Assembly: GCA_026387555.1 (NCBI GenBank)
Contig: JAPLLM010000114.1
Span: 3,224-12,764 of the forward strand
Length of the DNA stretch: 9,541 nucleotides
Origin: Candidatus Omnitrophota bacterium
GTDB taxonomy: Bacteria > Omnitrophota > Gorgyraeia > Gygaellales > Profunditerraquicolaceae
Direction of reading: 5' to 3'
Shown here: piece after piece, positions 1 to 7,256 of the stretch
Layout of the letters: every line of letters starts with the position of its first letter
How positions within the stretch are numbered: position 1 is the first letter of the stretch
The notes under the pieces: generated by a model
Seen by the model: only the letters and a program-made list of their open reading frames with translations
Databases searched by the model: none
Told to the model about the DNA's origin: nothing
Translations under genes and position numbers: made by a program

Positions 1-163
1 TATGGGCGACAGGATCAACGGAATTCTTGCCAAGCATTCCGGCCAGAAGGTTGAAAAAGTGGCGAAAGACACTGACCGCGATTATTTCATGTCGGCGCAG
101 GAAGCCAAGGATTACGGGTTGATCGACGAGGTCATTGTTTCGCAGGAAAAGAAGAAGAAATAA
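1..163 (+). CDS. clpP: ATP-dependent Clp protease proteolytic subunit ClpP, C-terminal end (5' truncated by window)
   Basis: Only the last 53 codons are present, read from position 2 to the TAA at 161-163. ClpP is the serine peptidase that forms the double-heptamer chamber fed by ClpX or ClpA in the cytoplasm. The visible part matches the ClpP C-terminus: 'MGDRINGILAKHSG' from the helical handle region, then 'DTDRDYFMSAQEAKDYGLID'. The Asp at 80-82 in 'DRDYF' corresponds to the catalytic-triad Asp (Asp171 of the E. coli enzyme). The Ser and His of the triad lie upstream, outside the window. The end is a short lysine run (EKKKK), common in ClpP tails. The next gene starts 40 nt later with its own ribosome-binding site. 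Whether the two are cotranscribed cannot be decided, because I see no terminator or clear promoter in the gap. Identity is near certain from this fragment; gene length and start are unknown. Confidence 0.95.
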   Translation, partial: MGDRINGILAKHSGQKVEKVAKDTDRDYFMSAQEAKDYGLIDEVIVSQEKKKK

Positions 164-203
164 TTAATAACAATTTAAACGTTTTAGGAGAGATGGAGAG
201 ATC

Positions 204-1340
204 ATGAGAAAGAATATACTACTTACGCCCGGCCCTACCCCTTTACCGCCCCAGGTATTAGAAGCAATGGCGCGGCCGATCATACATCACCGTACCCCGC
301 AATTCCAGGCAGTCATAAAAGAGGCAAGTGACGGACTTAAGTATGTATATCAGACTTCTAACGACGTTTTTATGTTAGCTTCTTCCGGAACGGGCGCAAT
401 GGAGGCAGCAGTGATCAATCTGCTTTCGCCCGGTGATACTGCATTGACCGTGCAGGCGGGAAAATTCGGTGAGAGATGGACGGAATTATGCAAGGCTTTC
501 GGGATTACCGCGGAGGTCGTCGACGTAGAATGGGGTAAGGCAGTCGATCCGCAGGAGATCGCCAAGAGATTAAAGGCTAACCCTAAGATCAAAGCCGTAT
601 TCACTACTTTGTGCGAAACCTCGACCGGTGTAGCTACCGATATCGCGGCCATCGGGAAGATCGTCAAAGAGACTCCCGCGGTCCTGGTGGTGGATGCCAT
701 CAGCGGATTAGGCGCCATTGATTTAAAATCCGATGAATGGAGCTGCGACGCAGTGGTCTCGGGTTCGCAAAAAGGGCTTATGCTTCCTCCGGGGTTGGGT
801 TTTATTTCAGTCAGCCTCAAGGCAATGAAATTAGTCGAGGCGTCTAAATCACCGCGCTATTATTTTGATTTGAGAAAGGCCAAGAAGGCCCTCGATAAGA
901 CAGACACGGCATTTACTCCGGCAATAACCCTGATCATTCCTTTGATCGAAGTCTTAAAGATGATCAAAGAGGACGGGCTTACGAATATTTTCGCCAGGCA
1001 CAAGAAAATGGCGGATGCCACTAAGGCGGCGATGAAGGGCCTGGGCCTGGAATTATTCGCGCCCACCGCTCCTTCTGATGTGGTGACTGCGGTAAAGGTC
1101 CCTGTGGGGATAGACGGAGAGAAACTCGTCAAGACTATGCGCGATACTTACGGCGTAACTATTGCCGGCGGACAGGCTGAATTAAAGGGAAAAATATTCC
1201 GTTTTGCCCACATGGGCTTTATCGAAGAGTTCGATATTATCACCGGTGTTTCATGCCTGGAAAAAGTCCTGACTCAAATGGGCTATAAATTCAGCCTGGG
1301 GGCGGGAGTTAAGGCGGCAGAAGAGGTATTCTTAAAGTAA
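204..1340 (+). CDS. Class V PLP aminotransferase, alanine/serine-glyoxylate aminotransferase type
   Basis: 378 aa, the usual length for this cytosolic fold-type I family, which moves amino groups between alanine or serine and 2-oxo acids such as glyoxylate. Visible motifs are 'LLTPGPTPLP' at the N-terminus, the PLP-phosphate loop 'SGTGAME' (61-67), the cofactor Asp164 in 'VVDAISGLG', and the Schiff-base Lys190 in 'SGSQKGLMLPPGL'. Arg333 in 'FRFAHMGF' matches the substrate-carboxylate Arg of human AGT. The start ATG at 204 has a purine-rich Shine-Dalgarno stretch (AGGAGAGATGGAGAG); the ATG at 193 is out of frame. It ends 10 nt before serA, so the pair probably forms 3-phosphohydroxypyruvate and aminates it, or makes serine/glycine by a glyoxylate-linked route. 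The family assignment is firm. The true substrate, and whether it replaces SerC, is inference. It is not a classical SerC by motif. Confidence 0.9.
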   Translation: MRKNILLTPGPTPLPPQVLEAMARPIIHHRTPQFQAVIKEASDGLKYVYQTSNDVFMLASSGTGAMEAAVINLLSPGDTALTVQAGKFGERWTELCKAFGITAEVVDVEWGKAVDPQEIAKRLKANPKIKAVFTTLCETSTGVATDIAAIGKIVKETPAVLVVDAISGLGAIDLKSDEWSCDAVVSGSQKGLMLPPGLGFISVSLKAMKLVEASKSPRYYFDLRKAKKALDKTDTAFTPAITLIIPLIEVLKMIKEDGLTNIFARHKKMADATKAAMKGLGLELFAPTAPSDVVTAVKVPVGIDGEKLVKTMRDTYGVTIAGGQAELKGKIFRFAHMGFIEEFDIITGVSCLEKVLTQMGYKFSLGAGVKAAEEVFLK

Positions 1341-1350
1341 GGAGCTACTT

Positions 1351-2937
1351 ATGATCAAGATTCTGGTAAGTGATCCTCTTTCCGAGGAAGGGTTGAAGAT
1401 TTTAAGGGAGGTCAAGGAGTTTCAAGTAGACGTAAAAACGGACTTGAAACCCGACGCATTAAAAGAAATCATAAAAGATTACGAAGGGCTGGTAGTGCGC
1501 AGCGCCACTAAGGTGAACAAAGACATTATCAATGTTGCCGCTAAATTAAAGGTGATCGGCCGCGCAGGCGTTGGCCTCGATAATGTGGATCTGGACGCAG
1601 CTACGCAAAAAGGCATCATCGTTATGAATACCCCGGCGGGAAACACGATCTCCACCGCGGAGCATACCTTCAGCATGATCTTAGCTCTTTCAAGGAATAT
1701 CGCGCAGGCAAATGCCTCGATGAAAAAAGGGGAGTGGAAGCGTTCGAAGTTTATGGGCGTGGAGCTTTACGGAAAAGTCCTGGGTATCGCCGGTTTTGGC
1801 AGAATAGGTTCGGAGGTAGCCAAGCGCGCTTTATCTTTCGGGATGAGGGTTTTAGCATTTGATCCGTTTCTATCCAGAGAAATAGCCCAAGGTATCGGAG
1901 TAGAGAGCGTAGAGCTAAAAGAGCTTCTCGAGCAAGCTGATTATATCACCGTGCATACTCCTCTTACGACTGAAACCCGTCACATGATCTCGGATAAACA
2001 ATTTACGATGATGAAAAAAGGCGTGCGCATCATTAATTGCGCGCGCGGCGGAATAATCAACGAAGATGCGCTGGCTAGAGCCATTAAAGATGGTAGGGTC
2101 GCCGGAGCTGCCATGGATGTTTTTGAGCAGGAGCCGTTAAATCCCGAGAGCGAGCTGATAAAATTGGACAATGTCATTACAACTCCGCATCTGGGGGCCT
2201 CGACCGAAGAAGCGCAGGTAAATGTGTCTATTGAAGTCGCCGAAATCGTGCGCGACGCTTTATTGGGAAAAGGTGTGCGCAATGCCGCGAATTATCCCTG
2301 TTTAGAGGCAGAGGTGAGCAAGATCATCGAGCCTTACATAATTTTGGCGGATAAAATAGGCGCATTTGCCAGCCAGTTAGCCGAAGGAAGATTGCAGGAA
2401 TTAAATATTACCTACGGCGGAGAGATCATCAAGCATGATCTGACTGTCTTGACCATGTCTTTGGTAAAAGGGGTCTTGTATCCGGTCATGCAGGAAACGG
2501 TGAATTTCATCAATGCCGTGGGCCTGGCTAAAGAAAGAGGGATAAAGATCAACGAAGCAAAATCTTCCAAAGAAGCGGAATTCGTAAATCTTATTCAATT
2601 GGAGATCAAGACCGATAAAGAGACGAGAAGGGTTTTAGGCACGCTCTCTGCGAATAAACAGCCGAGGATCGTCAAGGTCGATGAATATTACCTCGATCTT
2701 TCGCCTATCGGCAATATGATCTTTATCCGCAACTGGGATAAACCGGGTTTGATCGGAAGCCTCGGTACGCTGGTAGGTAAACACGGGATCAATATCGCGG
2801 CGATGACCTTTGGCCGCGACAAACCGGGCGGGAAGGCGATCAGCATATTAAACGTTGATAGCCCTGTATCTGCGGATGTTCAGGAGAAGATCAAGAAACT
2901 TGAGAATATTTTAACCGTGAAGGTCATAAAGACGTGA
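1351..2937 (+). CDS. serA: D-3-phosphoglycerate dehydrogenase (long type, with ASB and ACT domains)
   Basis: 528 aa, matching long (type I) PGDH, which oxidises 3-phosphoglycerate to 3-phosphohydroxypyruvate with NAD+, the first committed step of serine synthesis. The substrate/nucleotide-binding core covers about 1-310. It has the Rossmann glycine motif 'GIAGFGRIG' (145-153) and the catalytic set Arg232 ('NCARGG'), Glu261 ('DVFEQEP') and His280 ('TTPHLGAST'). An intervening ASB-type domain (about 318-450) and a C-terminal ACT domain (about 455-528, 'NWDKPGLIGSLGTL') follow. The ACT domain usually mediates serine feedback inhibition, so that is the likely control here. The ATG is preceded by AAGGAG at 1339-1344, which overlaps the stop of the aminotransferase gene. 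Its TGA stop overlaps the GTG start of the next gene by 4 nt, indicating translational coupling. All catalytic residues are intact. Confidence 0.97.
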   Translation: MIKILVSDPLSEEGLKILREVKEFQVDVKTDLKPDALKEIIKDYEGLVVRSATKVNKDIINVAAKLKVIGRAGVGLDNVDLDAATQKGIIVMNTPAGNTISTAEHTFSMILALSRNIAQANASMKKGEWKRSKFMGVELYGKVLGIAGFGRIGSEVAKRALSFGMRVLAFDPFLSREIAQGIGVESVELKELLEQADYITVHTPLTTETRHMISDKQFTMMKKGVRIINCARGGIINEDALARAIKDGRVAGAAMDVFEQEPLNPESELIKLDNVITTPHLGASTEEAQVNVSIEVAEIVRDALLGKGVRNAANYPCLEAEVSKIIEPYIILADKIGAFASQLAEGRLQELNITYGGEIIKHDLTVLTMSLVKGVLYPVMQETVNFINAVGLAKERGIKINEAKSSKEAEFVNLIQLEIKTDKETRRVLGTLSANKQPRIVKVDEYYLDLSPIGNMIFIRNWDKPGLIGSLGTLVGKHGINIAAMTFGRDKPGGKAISILNVDSPVSADVQEKIKKLENILTVKVIKT

Positions 2938-4691
2938 AAAATAAAATATTCTTTAAGGTGACCGGTGTTATTTTGTTTGTGATAGCAGGTTGCGCCTTTC
3001 GGTTGGTTACTTACGCGTCATCGGCAAAAGAAATTACATTGCTCTATACCGGCGATACACACGCCATGCTTTATACCTGCTCGTGTCCTGTTGAAAAGGA
3101 CGGCGGGATAGCCCGCAGGGCGACACTCTTAAAAGAATTAAGAAAAAAATATCCCGGGGCTCTGGTTTTGGACTCCGGAAGTTTTTTTGCCGGCGGCGCA
3201 AAAGATGAATATTCCCAGAATACCGAGGCAGACAAAAAGCGCGCGGCGATAAACTTGAAGGCTATGGAGTTGATGAAGTATGATGCGGCCGCGGTAAGCG
3301 TAGATGAATTTAATTTCGGCAGCGGTTATCTTAAGGAGGCAGTTGATTCCTCGAGTTTAAATTTCTTGTCCGCAAATTTTATGGCGAAAAAGGTAAAGCC
3401 GTATCTGATAAAAGATGTATCCGGGGTCAAGGTTGGTATCGTTGGGGTAACCCCGCCGGCTGCGGGTAAAAAGGCAGAAGGGGAGCAATTGTTGGATTAC
3501 AAAGAGAGCGTGGCCGGAGCGGTGACGGAGGCAAGGAAAGACAACGCGCAGATAATCGTGCTCTTAAGCCAGTTACCCGACCAGGTAAACAAGCAGCTCT
3601 CAACGGATGTCACCGGCATCGATGTTATTATTTCCGGTTACTCCGGAGCGGAAGGCGAGAGTAGCGAAAAGCCATCCGGGCAAACACTTATACTTAAACC
3701 GGCGTGGCAGGGCCGTAAATTAGGCAAGGCCATATTGAATATCAAAGAGAATAAGATAACCGCAAGCAAGATCGAAGATATCCGGCTCTCCGATAAAATA
3801 TCCGATGATCCCGAAATAGCGGCTATTCTCCCTCGCTGTTTTCAAGATTCTGATTGCAAGAAGGAAGGCATGATTGGATTATGCCAGAATCCGGGCGCTA
3901 ATGATTCAACATGTTTGTTCAGTGAGGCGCATAAAGTCCCGGTTACCGTAATTACTTCAAAGGATTGTTTTACCTGCGATACCCAGATCATTACCAAGGC
4001 GCTGACTAATCAGATCCCGGGCTTTACGCCGACTTACCTATATTATCCGGATAAGGAAGCGCAGAAGCTTATTCAGGATTTTAACATTAAAGGGCTCCCC
4101 GCTTATCTTTTAGGCAGAGAAGTCGAAAAAGAAAAGTCCTTTAATAACCTAAAAGGCAACATGGAGCTAAAAGGCGATTACTATTTGCTCAAGCCTCAAG
4201 TCAGCGGCATGTCTTTTTTCTTAGGCAGGAATAAGACAAAGGGCAGTCTCGATGTTTTTATAAGCTTGTTTGATCCGGAGGTTAAAAAGCTCCTCGATGT
4301 TTTGAAAGATTTTAATCCCAAGGTCCACCTGCTCGCGATCTCTAAGGACGATGGGTTTGACGCGCCCAAAGGCAGTATTGAGGTTGAAGAAGACCTGCGC
4401 GGGGTTTGCGTGCAGAAATATTATCCGGATAAATTCTGGGATTATATTTCTTGCCGGGCCTCAAAGATATATTCCACTTGGTGGGAGGATTGTGCCGCAG
4501 GCATGGATGAGGGTAAGATCAAGGCTTGCGCCAGGGGGCAAGAGGGTAAGGAGCTGTTGAATGCAAATATTACCCTCAATAAAGAATTAGAGATAATGCT
4601 GGGCCCGACTTATTTAATGGATAATCAGGAGGTATTCGCGTCTAAGGGCGCGCCTTCGAAAGAAGAACTTAAGAAAATACTTAAGAGGTGA
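2934..4691 (+). CDS. Exported UshA-like metallophosphatase-fold protein fused to two thioredoxin-like domains; probable lipoprotein
   Basis: 585 aa with a GTG start that overlaps the serA stop (GTGA). Residues 1-20 form a signal with lipobox 'IAGC' (Cys20), so a lipoprotein is likely; signal peptidase I cleavage near 'YASSA' is an alternative. Residues about 33-290 match the N-terminal domain of the 5'-nucleotidase/UshA family: 'YTGDTH' (Asp41, His43), 'LVLDSG' (Asp80), and a 'CSC..GGIARRATLL' segment seen in UshA-like (seleno)protein relatives. The usual GNHE motif reads 'SVDEFNFG' (122-129), the next His is Gln213, and the GHSH motif reads 'GYSG' (235-238), so phosphatase activity is doubtful. 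A four-Cys linker (302, 308, 317, 327) follows. Then comes a thioredoxin-like domain with CFTC (345-348) and cis-Pro389, and a second one (about 438-585) that lacks CxxC but has 'GPTYL' and Cys492, 507, 520 and 532. The role is unknown; periplasmic redox or binding work is inferred. Confidence 0.8.
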   Translation: MKNKIFFKVTGVILFVIAGCAFRLVTYASSAKEITLLYTGDTHAMLYTCSCPVEKDGGIARRATLLKELRKKYPGALVLDSGSFFAGGAKDEYSQNTEADKKRAAINLKAMELMKYDAAAVSVDEFNFGSGYLKEAVDSSSLNFLSANFMAKKVKPYLIKDVSGVKVGIVGVTPPAAGKKAEGEQLLDYKESVAGAVTEARKDNAQIIVLLSQLPDQVNKQLSTDVTGIDVIISGYSGAEGESSEKPSGQTLILKPAWQGRKLGKAILNIKENKITASKIEDIRLSDKISDDPEIAAILPRCFQDSDCKKEGMIGLCQNPGANDSTCLFSEAHKVPVTVITSKDCFTCDTQIITKALTNQIPGFTPTYLYYPDKEAQKLIQDFNIKGLPAYLLGREVEKEKSFNNLKGNMELKGDYYLLKPQVSGMSFFLGRNKTKGSLDVFISLFDPEVKKLLDVLKDFNPKVHLLAISKDDGFDAPKGSIEVEEDLRGVCVQKYYPDKFWDYISCRASKIYSTWWEDCAAGMDEGKIKACARGQEGKELLNANITLNKELEIMLGPTYLMDNQEVFASKGAPSKEELKKILKR

Positions 4692-4695
4692 AAGC

Positions 4696-5934
4696 ATGAG
4701 TAATAAACCTAAGATCTACATTCTTGATGTGACCAACCGCGACGGGGTGCAGACTTCGCGCATATGTTTATCCAAGCTGCAGAAGACCATGATTAATATA
4801 TACCTTAATAACATGGGCGTGCATCAGTCGGAATTCGGTTTCCCCCTGACCCGTCATGAGACGAATTATTTGAATGCCAATCTTGACCTGGTTAAAAATG
4901 GCGCGTTAACCCCGATCATGCTTAGTGGTTGGCTTAGAGCGACAAAGGATGATGTTAAAAACGCCTTTAAACTCGTTCCTAATTTAAAATTCCTGAACCT
5001 TTCGATTTCGACCTCTGACCAGATGATCGTCCATAAGTTTAAAGGTAAACTGGATCACGCTTCAATAATCAAGGAGATGGCCGAAGGGGTAAAGGAAGCA
5101 AAAAAATGCGGCGCGGAGTCTATCGGAGTAAACGCCGAGGATGCCTCCCGCACTAAAATGGATTATTTGATCGAGTTCGCGTTAGCGGCTAAAGTTGCGG
5201 GGGCGGCCAGAATTCGTTACTGCGATACGCTGGGCTGCGATACGCCTTTCAGCATTTACGAGAGGATAAAGCTTTTGGCAGAGGCGGTAAAGCTTCCCAT
5301 GGAGATCCATTGCCATAACGATTTGGGCCTGGTAGTGGCTAATTCTTTGGCCGGAGCAAGGGCTGCGTTTGATTCCGGTTGCGACGCTTACATCAATACC
5401 TGCGTTAACGGAATGGGGGAGCGCGCGGGAAACGCTGATCTTGTCTCGGTCATATTGGCCGTTAAATACGGGAGCGGGATGGAGGGTTACGAACTCGATC
5501 ACCGCGTGGATTTAAAAATGGCATGGAAGATATGCAAATACGCTTCTTACGCTTTCGGAGTCCCGATCCCGATCAATCAGCCGGGAGTAGGCTCGAATGC
5601 CTTTGCCCACGAATCGGGCATTCACGCCGACGGGGCATTGAAAGACAGGCGCAATTATGAGCTCTATGATTTTGAAGAGCTGGGAAGAGGAGAGCCGGAG
5701 ATTATCGAGACTGGCAGGAAGATCACCGCCGGAGAATATTCCGGGATCAAGGGTTTCCGCAACGTCTATGAAAAACTTGAAGTAGCATTTAAGGATGACG
5801 CGCAAGCTACAGAAGTATTGGAATTGGTGCGTTATGCCAATGTGCACAACCAGAAGCCTCTGGTCGACGAAGAGTTGAAATTTATCGCGACCTATCCGGA
5901 TATCGCGCGCAAAATATTTACAATGGTGCCGTAA
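4696..5934 (+). CDS. Homocitrate synthase family protein (NifV-like, HMGL-like/DRE-TIM metallolyase)
   Basis: 412 aa, a DRE-TIM barrel acyl-CoA/2-oxo-acid condensing enzyme. The catalytic Arg15-Asp16 lies in 'DVTNRDGVQT', a variant of 'DTTLRDGEQ'. Glu46 is in 'SEFGFP', the metal ligands His205 and His207 are in 'HCHNDLG', and 'NGMGERAGNADL' (238-249) supplies further active-site residues. 'AHESGIHADG' (304-313) resembles NifV/homocitrate synthase more than LeuA. The protein is about 100 aa shorter than LeuA and lacks its C-terminal leucine-sensing domain. Family knowledge suggests acetyl-CoA plus 2-oxoglutarate giving homocitrate, but 2-oxoadipate-type or other acceptors cannot be excluded. 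The start ATG sits 4 nt after the previous stop, with AAGAGGTGA as ribosome-binding site, and purA starts 1 nt after its stop. No nif or lysine-pathway genes are visible, so its pathway is unresolved. Confidence 0.85.
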   Translation: MSNKPKIYILDVTNRDGVQTSRICLSKLQKTMINIYLNNMGVHQSEFGFPLTRHETNYLNANLDLVKNGALTPIMLSGWLRATKDDVKNAFKLVPNLKFLNLSISTSDQMIVHKFKGKLDHASIIKEMAEGVKEAKKCGAESIGVNAEDASRTKMDYLIEFALAAKVAGAARIRYCDTLGCDTPFSIYERIKLLAEAVKLPMEIHCHNDLGLVVANSLAGARAAFDSGCDAYINTCVNGMGERAGNADLVSVILAVKYGSGMEGYELDHRVDLKMAWKICKYASYAFGVPIPINQPGVGSNAFAHESGIHADGALKDRRNYELYDFEELGRGEPEIIETGRKITAGEYSGIKGFRNVYEKLEVAFKDDAQATEVLELVRYANVHNQKPLVDEELKFIATYPDIARKIFTMVP

Positions 5935-5935
5935 T

Positions 5936-7204
5936 ATGAATATTGTTTTAGTGGGCGCACAATGGGGAGATGAAGGAAAGGGCAAGATGATCGACATCTT
6001 ATCCCGCGAGGTGGACTATATCGTGCGTTATCAGGGAGGGAATAACGCGGGTCACACCGTGGTCGTCGGAGATAAGGAGTATATTTTCCATCTTATTCCT
6101 TCGGGCATTCTGCACGCGGGCAAAATTTGCTGTATCGGCAATGGTGTAGTCATCGACCCGCCAGTATTGCTGCGCGAGCTCAAAGACCTGGAGGATTACG
6201 GAATTAAAGCGGCCGGCCGCCTAAAGATTTCGGATCTAGCCCACGTAATCATGCCGTACCACAGGATACTCGACCAGCTGCGCGAGACCAAGAGGACGCA
6301 TAAGATCGGGACTACCGGAAGAGGGATAGGCCCGTGCTACGCCGATAAGATCAACCGCTGCGGCATAAGGATGATCGACCTGATTAATGCTAAGGTCTTG
6401 CGCGATAAATTAATGGATAACCTTAAAGAAAAGAACGAGATCTTTAAGAAGGTCTACGGTCATCAGGGTTTTGATTTTGACTCTATCTATAAAGAATACT
6501 TGAAGTATGGGCTGATCTTTAAGTCTTTTATTTGCGATACGGCGCTACTATTGAATACCGCTATTGATAAAAAGAAGGATGTGCTATTTGAAGGCGCGCA
6601 GGGGACATTTCTGGATATTGATTTCGGAACCTATCCTTTTGTCACTTCATCTTCGGCTACTTCCGGAGGCGCGTGTACCGGGACGGGTGTCGCCCCCGTT
6701 GAAATAAATAAAGTCATAGGTATAGCTAAGGCTTACACTACCCGTGTCGGCGAAGGCCCGTTCCCCACTGAATTCAATGAAGCTTTTTCCAAAGTCATCC
6801 GCTCTAAGGGACATGAGTTTGGCGCGACCACCGGAAGGCCCAGGCGTTGCGGTTGGTTTGACGCCGTGATGGTAAGGGAATCGGTGATGCTTAACGGAAT
6901 AACAGAATTGGCAATAATGAAGATGGATGTTTTGGACGGGCTTAAAAGCATCAAAATAGCCACTTCATATATATATAAAGGTAAGCGGTTTAAGGTTTTG
7001 CCCCGCGATCAGGAGGCCTTAATCAATGCAAGGCCAGTATATGAGGAGCATCCCGGTTGGCCGGAGAGTGAGCTTAAGCCTAAACATTACCGCCAGTTAC
7101 ATCCCAACGCCAAAGATTATCTTGCGCGCCTGCAGGATCTGCTTAAGGCAAAAATATCCATGGTCTCCGTAGGCTCGGCACGTAAGGATACTATATTTGT
7201 ATAG
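5936..7204 (+). CDS. purA: Adenylosuccinate synthetase
   Basis: 422 aa, the normal bacterial length. It joins IMP and aspartate using GTP to form adenylosuccinate, the first of two steps from IMP to AMP, in the cytoplasm. The P-loop-like 'QWGDEGKGK' (9-17) carries catalytic Asp12, and 'NNAGHT' carries catalytic His40. The IMP-binding stretch 'GTTGRGIGP' (125-133), 'FEGAQGTFLDIDFGTYP' (218-234), 'TTGRPRRCGWFD' (298-309) and the guanine-contact 'KMDVLDG' (Lys329, Asp331) are all present. The C-terminal guanine loop, normally SxGPxR, reads 'SVGSAR' here (411-416), a Pro-to-Ser change. There is no clear Shine-Dalgarno sequence, and the start lies 1 nt after the preceding stop, so translation probably depends on coupling. 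It is the last gene of the tight run; a new promoter begins 24 nt after its stop. Confidence 0.97.
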   Translation: MNIVLVGAQWGDEGKGKMIDILSREVDYIVRYQGGNNAGHTVVVGDKEYIFHLIPSGILHAGKICCIGNGVVIDPPVLLRELKDLEDYGIKAAGRLKISDLAHVIMPYHRILDQLRETKRTHKIGTTGRGIGPCYADKINRCGIRMIDLINAKVLRDKLMDNLKEKNEIFKKVYGHQGFDFDSIYKEYLKYGLIFKSFICDTALLLNTAIDKKKDVLFEGAQGTFLDIDFGTYPFVTSSSATSGGACTGTGVAPVEINKVIGIAKAYTTRVGEGPFPTEFNEAFSKVIRSKGHEFGATTGRPRRCGWFDAVMVRESVMLNGITELAIMKMDVLDGLKSIKIATSYIYKGKRFKVLPRDQEALINARPVYEEHPGWPESELKPKHYRQLHPNAKDYLARLQDLLKAKISMVSVGSARKDTIFV

Positions 7205-7227
7205 CCCCAGCAGCAGGCTAAAATTCC

Positions 7228-7256
7228 TTGACTAGCCAGGGGGCTTGTGTTATATT
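7228..7256 (+). promoter_or_regulatory. Sigma70-type promoter for the OmpA-like/coiled-coil unit
   Basis: TTGACT at 7228-7233 and TATATT at 7251-7256 are separated by exactly 17 nt, each one base from consensus. Transcription would start near 7263, just before a strong Shine-Dalgarno sequence. The position after the purA stop fits a new transcription unit. This is prediction from sequence only. Confidence 0.75.

Noticed and set aside
2934..2999. Later start codon for the fusion protein
   Set aside because: A later start would remove the signal/lipobox. The GTG at 2934 gives a good signal sequence and the typical 4-nt overlap with serA.
4696..5934. Reading the NifV-like gene as evidence of nitrogen fixation
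   Set aside because: No nif genes are visible, and this family also serves lysine and other pathways. The claim would go beyond the data.
350..6963. Several open frames on the minus strand and one on the plus strand (4351-4560) inside the metabolic genes
   Set aside because: They lie fully within strongly supported genes, show no family motifs and have composition typical of antisense or shifted readings.
7203..7245. Inverted repeat AGCCCC/GGGGCT with inner GGCTA/TAGCC after purA, possible terminator
   Set aside because: The two stems are offset by unequal gaps, no T run follows, and the region overlaps the strong promoter. It is too weak to call.
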